Positions 59,628 to 64,000 of a DNA stretch of 64,000 nucleotides are shown one piece after another; within the stretch, counting starts at the first letter, position 1, and each line of letters starts with the position of its first letter. Origin of the DNA: JAEUJM01 sp964635055 (GTDB lineage Bacteria > Actinomycetota > Acidimicrobiia > Acidimicrobiales > DATDAH01). The notes under the pieces were generated by a model, which was not told the origin of the DNA, made no database searches, and was given only the letters and a program-made list of their open reading frames with translations. The position numbers were made by a program, and so were the translations under genes. The stretch covers positions 51,113-115,112 of the forward strand of contig CAZWMT010000017.1 of assembly GCA_964635055.1 (NCBI GenBank), in the 5' to 3' direction.

Positions 59628-59719
59628 GCGTGTCGTGCAGCACACGCCGGTACGGGCGAACGCAGGGCATTGGCGCGATCCGAGTCACCGGAGTTGTGCG
59701 CTCGGCAGTGGCGCACAAC
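59628..59719. repeat. Two hairpins in the gap before the 133-aa gene
   Basis: GCGTGT/ACACGC (59628-59647, 8-nt loop) and GTTGTGCGC/GCGCACAAC (59693-59719, 9-nt loop). The gap 59586-59757 holds nothing else. Confidence 0.6.
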
Positions 59720-59757
59720 CCTGGCAAACGCCCGAGGCTCGAAGGAGGGGAGACCTG

Positions 59758-60159
59758 ATGCTCGGCTGGTACATATCCGTCCGCCGCAAGGCGGCCAGAC
59801 GCAAGCGACCAGCGACGGTCAACTCTCCCTCTGGGCCCCGCATCGCCGCTTGGCAGGGTGGTCTCGACGCGATCGATTGGCTCGAGGCGCTGATCCCCGA
59901 CGGCGCGGTGATCGACCTCCACGGCAACGGCTACCCCCGCCGCATGACGGGACGGGCCGACGCACTCGTGCCGACGATCCTCGCGGGCCCACCGGGCGCG
60001 CACGACGTCTGGGTCGCAGGACCGAACGACCGGTTCGTCGCGGAACCCGTCGACTCGCTCGGAACCGGCTGGCTGGGGCGGACCACCATCGATCGTCGGG
60101 AGGCCGAGCGATGCTCGCCCACCGAATGGCTGCTCCTGGAGGTGTGGGACGAGAGTTGA
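59758..60159 (+). CDS. Hypothetical protein, 133 aa
   Basis: MLGWYISVRRKAARRKRPAT starts a basic N-terminus. The rest is an alpha/beta region, with LDAIDWLEALIPDGAVIDLHGNGYP, LAGPPGAHDVWVAGPN and WLLLEVWDES. GGAGGGGAG lies 5-8 nt before the ATG, so translation is well supported. No family recognised. It lies just upstream of the hipBA promoter but is not overlapped by it. Confidence 0.65.
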   Translation: MLGWYISVRRKAARRKRPATVNSPSGPRIAAWQGGLDAIDWLEALIPDGAVIDLHGNGYPRRMTGRADALVPTILAGPPGAHDVWVAGPNDRFVAEPVDSLGTGWLGRTTIDRREAERCSPTEWLLLEVWDES

Positions 60160-60234
60160 TCGCCGACGGACCTGGATCAATCGTCCCACCGGGGGCTGAC
60201 CTGCGTGCGACTGTTGCCGCTCGGCGACATATTC

Positions 60235-60269
60235 GGTTGTCTCCGTACGGCTACAACCCTACGATGTAG
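60235..60269 (+). promoter_or_regulatory. hipBA promoter with two nested inverted repeats
   Basis: TTGTCT (60237-60242) and TACGAT (60260-60265), separated by 17 bp, form a good -35/-10 pair. Two perfect inverted repeats overlap it: GGTTGT-N12-ACAACC (60235-60258) and CTACA-N9-TGTAG (60251-60269). They are probable HipB operators, which would give autoregulation. Confidence 0.7.
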
Positions 60270-60295
60270 TCGCTCGTTGACATCGAGGATCCGCC

Positions 60296-60583
60296 ATGCG
60301 ACCGATCAGAACGACAGGAGAGCTCGGCGCCGCGATCAAGGGGCGCCGTACCGATCTCGGCTGGAGCCAGGCAGGACTGGCGAAAGCGGCCAACGTGAGC
60401 AGGCCATGGCTCTCGGAGTTGGAGCAGGGAAAGCGTTCTGCCCAGGTGGGGCTGGTCCTCGCCGTGCTCGACGCCCTCGACCTGTCCGTCCGCCTCGACC
60501 CGGACGTGCACCTCGACCAAGAGGTGGGCCCTGGTTCGGCGGTGCTGGACGAACTCGTCGGGGAGCCCGATCGTGGCGACTGA
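60296..60583 (+). CDS. hipB: HipB-like antitoxin (XRE helix-turn-helix)
   Basis: A 95-aa DNA-binding protein. Helix-turn-helix at about residues 10-60: LGAAIKGRRTDLGWSQAGLAKAANVSRPWLSELEQGKRSA. In this family the protein binds its own promoter and the HipA kinase. GAGGA is 7 nt before the ATG. It overlaps hipA by 11 nt. Confidence 0.92.
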   Translation: MRPIRTTGELGAAIKGRRTDLGWSQAGLAKAANVSRPWLSELEQGKRSAQVGLVLAVLDALDLSVRLDPDVHLDQEVGPGSAVLDELVGEPDRGD

Positions 60584-61862
60584 CCCGCTTGTCGTCCTGC
60601 TCGAGGGACAACCCATCGGCGCGATCGTCCGGGACGGCAACGGCCGACTACGCCTCACCTACGACGATGCCTACGCGAGCGATCAGTTCGCGACACCTCT
60701 TTCGGTGTCGATGCCACCGGTCGTGCGCGTCCACACCGACCGGGCGGTCACCCCTTGGCTATGGGGTCTGCTGCCCGACGACGAGCACGTCCTGCGCCGC
60801 TGGAGCCGCGACCTATCGGCCTCGGCGACCTCACCCTTCTCGTTGCTGGGCACCCAGGTGGGCCACGACTGTGCCGGGGCCGTCCAGTTCGCCCGAGCGG
60901 ACGATGCCGAGGCATTGGCCGGACGACCGGGCGCAATCGAGCCACTCGACGAGTCGGACGTCGCCACCCTGTTGCGGGAGCTCCGCGAGGACTCGACCTC
61001 CTGGCTCGGCCCTGGCTTCACGGGCCAGTTCAGCCTTGCGGGGGCGCAGGCCAAGACGGCCCTCCACCTCGCCGACGGACAGTGGGGGCGCCCGACCGGC
61101 TCGATGCCGACCACCCACATCCTCAAGCCGGCCGTACCCGGCTTCGAGGCGCAGGACCTGAACGAGCACCTGTGCCTCGCCGCGGCTCGCCATCTCGGGC
61201 TGGAGGCCGCAGAGACGCAGATCCTCACGTTCGAGGATCAGACCGCCATCGTGGTCCGGCGCTACGACCGGTCGGTGGACGACCGAGGTGGGCCGGTGCG
61301 GATCCATCAGGAGGATCTGTGCCAGGCCGCGGGCCTCCATCCGGCATCGAAGTACCAGGCCGACGGCGGTCTCTCGCCGCGGGCGATCGCCGAGCTGTTT
61401 CGGAACAAGATGCCCGCGAGGTCCGCCAACCGTGCCGTAGAGCGCTTCGCCGACGCCCTCATCCTCAACTGGCTGATCGCCGGCACCGACGCCCACGCGA
61501 AGAACTACTCGTTGCTGCTGACCGGACACGAGATCCGCCTGGCGCCGCTGTACGACATGGCGTCGTTCCTCCCCTACGACACGTCGAAGGGACACAAGGT
61601 GAAGCTGGCGATGAAGATCGGCGACGAGTACCGCCTGCTCGGCACGGACCGTCCCGGCCCGTGGGAGCGCACGGCCAAGGACCTGGGCCTGCGCTACGAA
61701 CCGCTCAGGCTTCGCCTGCTCGACCTGGCAGACCGCGTCACCGACGCGTTCGCCACCGCGGCGAGCGATCCATCAGTGACGGCACTGGAATCAGACCTCC
61801 CGACCCGGCTCGCCGACCTTGTCGCCGCCCGCGCCACCCACTGCCTCGAGGCGCTCGGTTGA
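60573..61862 (+). CDS. hipA: HipA-like serine/threonine kinase toxin
   Basis: A 429-aa kinase. The Gly-rich ATP loop is SLAGAQAKTALHL (with the Ser that is autophosphorylated in E. coli HipA). The catalytic loop GTDAHAKNYSLLL and metal site APLYDM are intact, so it should be active. HipA phosphorylates glutamyl-tRNA synthetase in E. coli and arrests growth. GTG start inside the hipB end, translationally coupled. Length is close to the E. coli protein (440). Confidence 0.93.
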   Translation: MATDPLVVLLEGQPIGAIVRDGNGRLRLTYDDAYASDQFATPLSVSMPPVVRVHTDRAVTPWLWGLLPDDEHVLRRWSRDLSASATSPFSLLGTQVGHDCAGAVQFARADDAEALAGRPGAIEPLDESDVATLLRELREDSTSWLGPGFTGQFSLAGAQAKTALHLADGQWGRPTGSMPTTHILKPAVPGFEAQDLNEHLCLAAARHLGLEAAETQILTFEDQTAIVVRRYDRSVDDRGGPVRIHQEDLCQAAGLHPASKYQADGGLSPRAIAELFRNKMPARSANRAVERFADALILNWLIAGTDAHAKNYSLLLTGHEIRLAPLYDMASFLPYDTSKGHKVKLAMKIGDEYRLLGTDRPGPWERTAKDLGLRYEPLRLRLLDLADRVTDAFATAASDPSVTALESDLPTRLADLVAARATHCLEALG

Positions 61863-61956
61863 GAACGGCCGAGCTCGCGCAAGCGAGCAACCTCCCCTCT
61901 TCGTGACGTCCCGGACCGTCCACCTGGCTCCCGACGCGGTGCAGGCTGGGTGGGGC

Positions 61957-64000
<2,044 letters not shown>

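Noticed and set aside
60235..61862. hipBA as part of a prophage or defence island
   Set aside because: No phage, recombinase or other defence gene lies near it; it sits between a small hypothetical gene and nrdJ.

Overview
This window is a contiguous piece of a very GC-rich actinobacterial chromosome. The lineage is most like class Acidimicrobiia (Iamia/Ilumatobacter-type); that assignment is inferred from gene content, not from a marker tree. Supporting content: F420/FMN split-barrel enzymes (978, 5539), a mycothiol-linked DinB/maleylpyruvate-isomerase-like protein (11976), CarD (58670), a B12-dependent ribonucleotide reductase (right edge), many SnoaL, VOC and crotonase catabolic genes, and frequent GTG/TTG starts. 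Many genes have a TANNNT -10 box only 6-8 nt before the start codon, which implies leaderless mRNAs. No rRNA, phage, transposase, integrase or CRISPR array was seen.

Layout. 1-3.6 kb: an aromatic meta-cleavage operon (FAH-family enzyme, F420/FMN enzyme, extradiol dioxygenase, flavin monooxygenase cut by the left edge), divergent from a GntR/FCD regulator across a 25-bp palindromic promoter. 3.6-9.8 kb: PlsC-like acyltransferase, DUF2752, Ddn-like F420 enzyme and three secreted proteins. 10-14.3 kb: tRNA-Val, zinc-ribbon membrane protein, MDMPI-like enzyme, glyoxalase, RarD. 14.4-21.5 kb: a large secreted M4 metalloprotease and a four-gene Tad-type pseudopilin operon. 21.7-22.1 kb: tRNA-Cys and tRNA-Gly. 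22.1-27.9 kb: zinc-ribbon/PH protein, DUF4202, then fpg, a transsulfuration enzyme and metX, led by a SAM-clan riboswitch. 27.9-36.2 kb: membrane sulfatase-like protein, PEP-mutase/isocitrate-lyase family enzyme, orphan N6-adenine methylase, NUDIX, DEAD-box helicase, glutathione peroxidase, MGMT-like protein. 36.2-41.7 kb: phytanoyl-CoA dioxygenase, beta-lactamase-fold hydrolase, aminoglycoside phosphotransferase-fold kinase, lgt, acyl-CoA dehydrogenase. 41.8-47.8 kb: a DUF1800 (with inserted SLH repeats)/DUF1501 Tat-exported pair, an EamA transporter and a secreted NHL propeller. 47.9-51.5 kb: crotonase, SnoaL, SDR, degenerate MBL protein and thioesterase, a likely acyl-CoA catabolic set. 51.5-55.2 kb: a Wzz-like membrane protein, two tandem mini-ORFs, a polytopic membrane protein and an esterase lipoprotein. 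55.3-58.4 kb: a two-component system divergent from two low-complexity envelope proteins. 58.7-64 kb: carD, two small genes, a hipBA toxin-antitoxin module and the 3' part of nrdJ.

The less ordinary items are: compact divergent promoters whose two -10 boxes overlap on opposite strands (33449-33458, 36179-36188; a close relative at 2307-2318); a relay of duplicated mini-ORFs joined by ATGA overlaps (52498-52646); SLH repeats placed inside a DUF1800 protein; a pilin fused to a Thr-rich stalk and Ig-like domain; and an MBL-fold protein that has lost its metal-binding motif. I found no clear multi-gene system of an entirely unknown kind.
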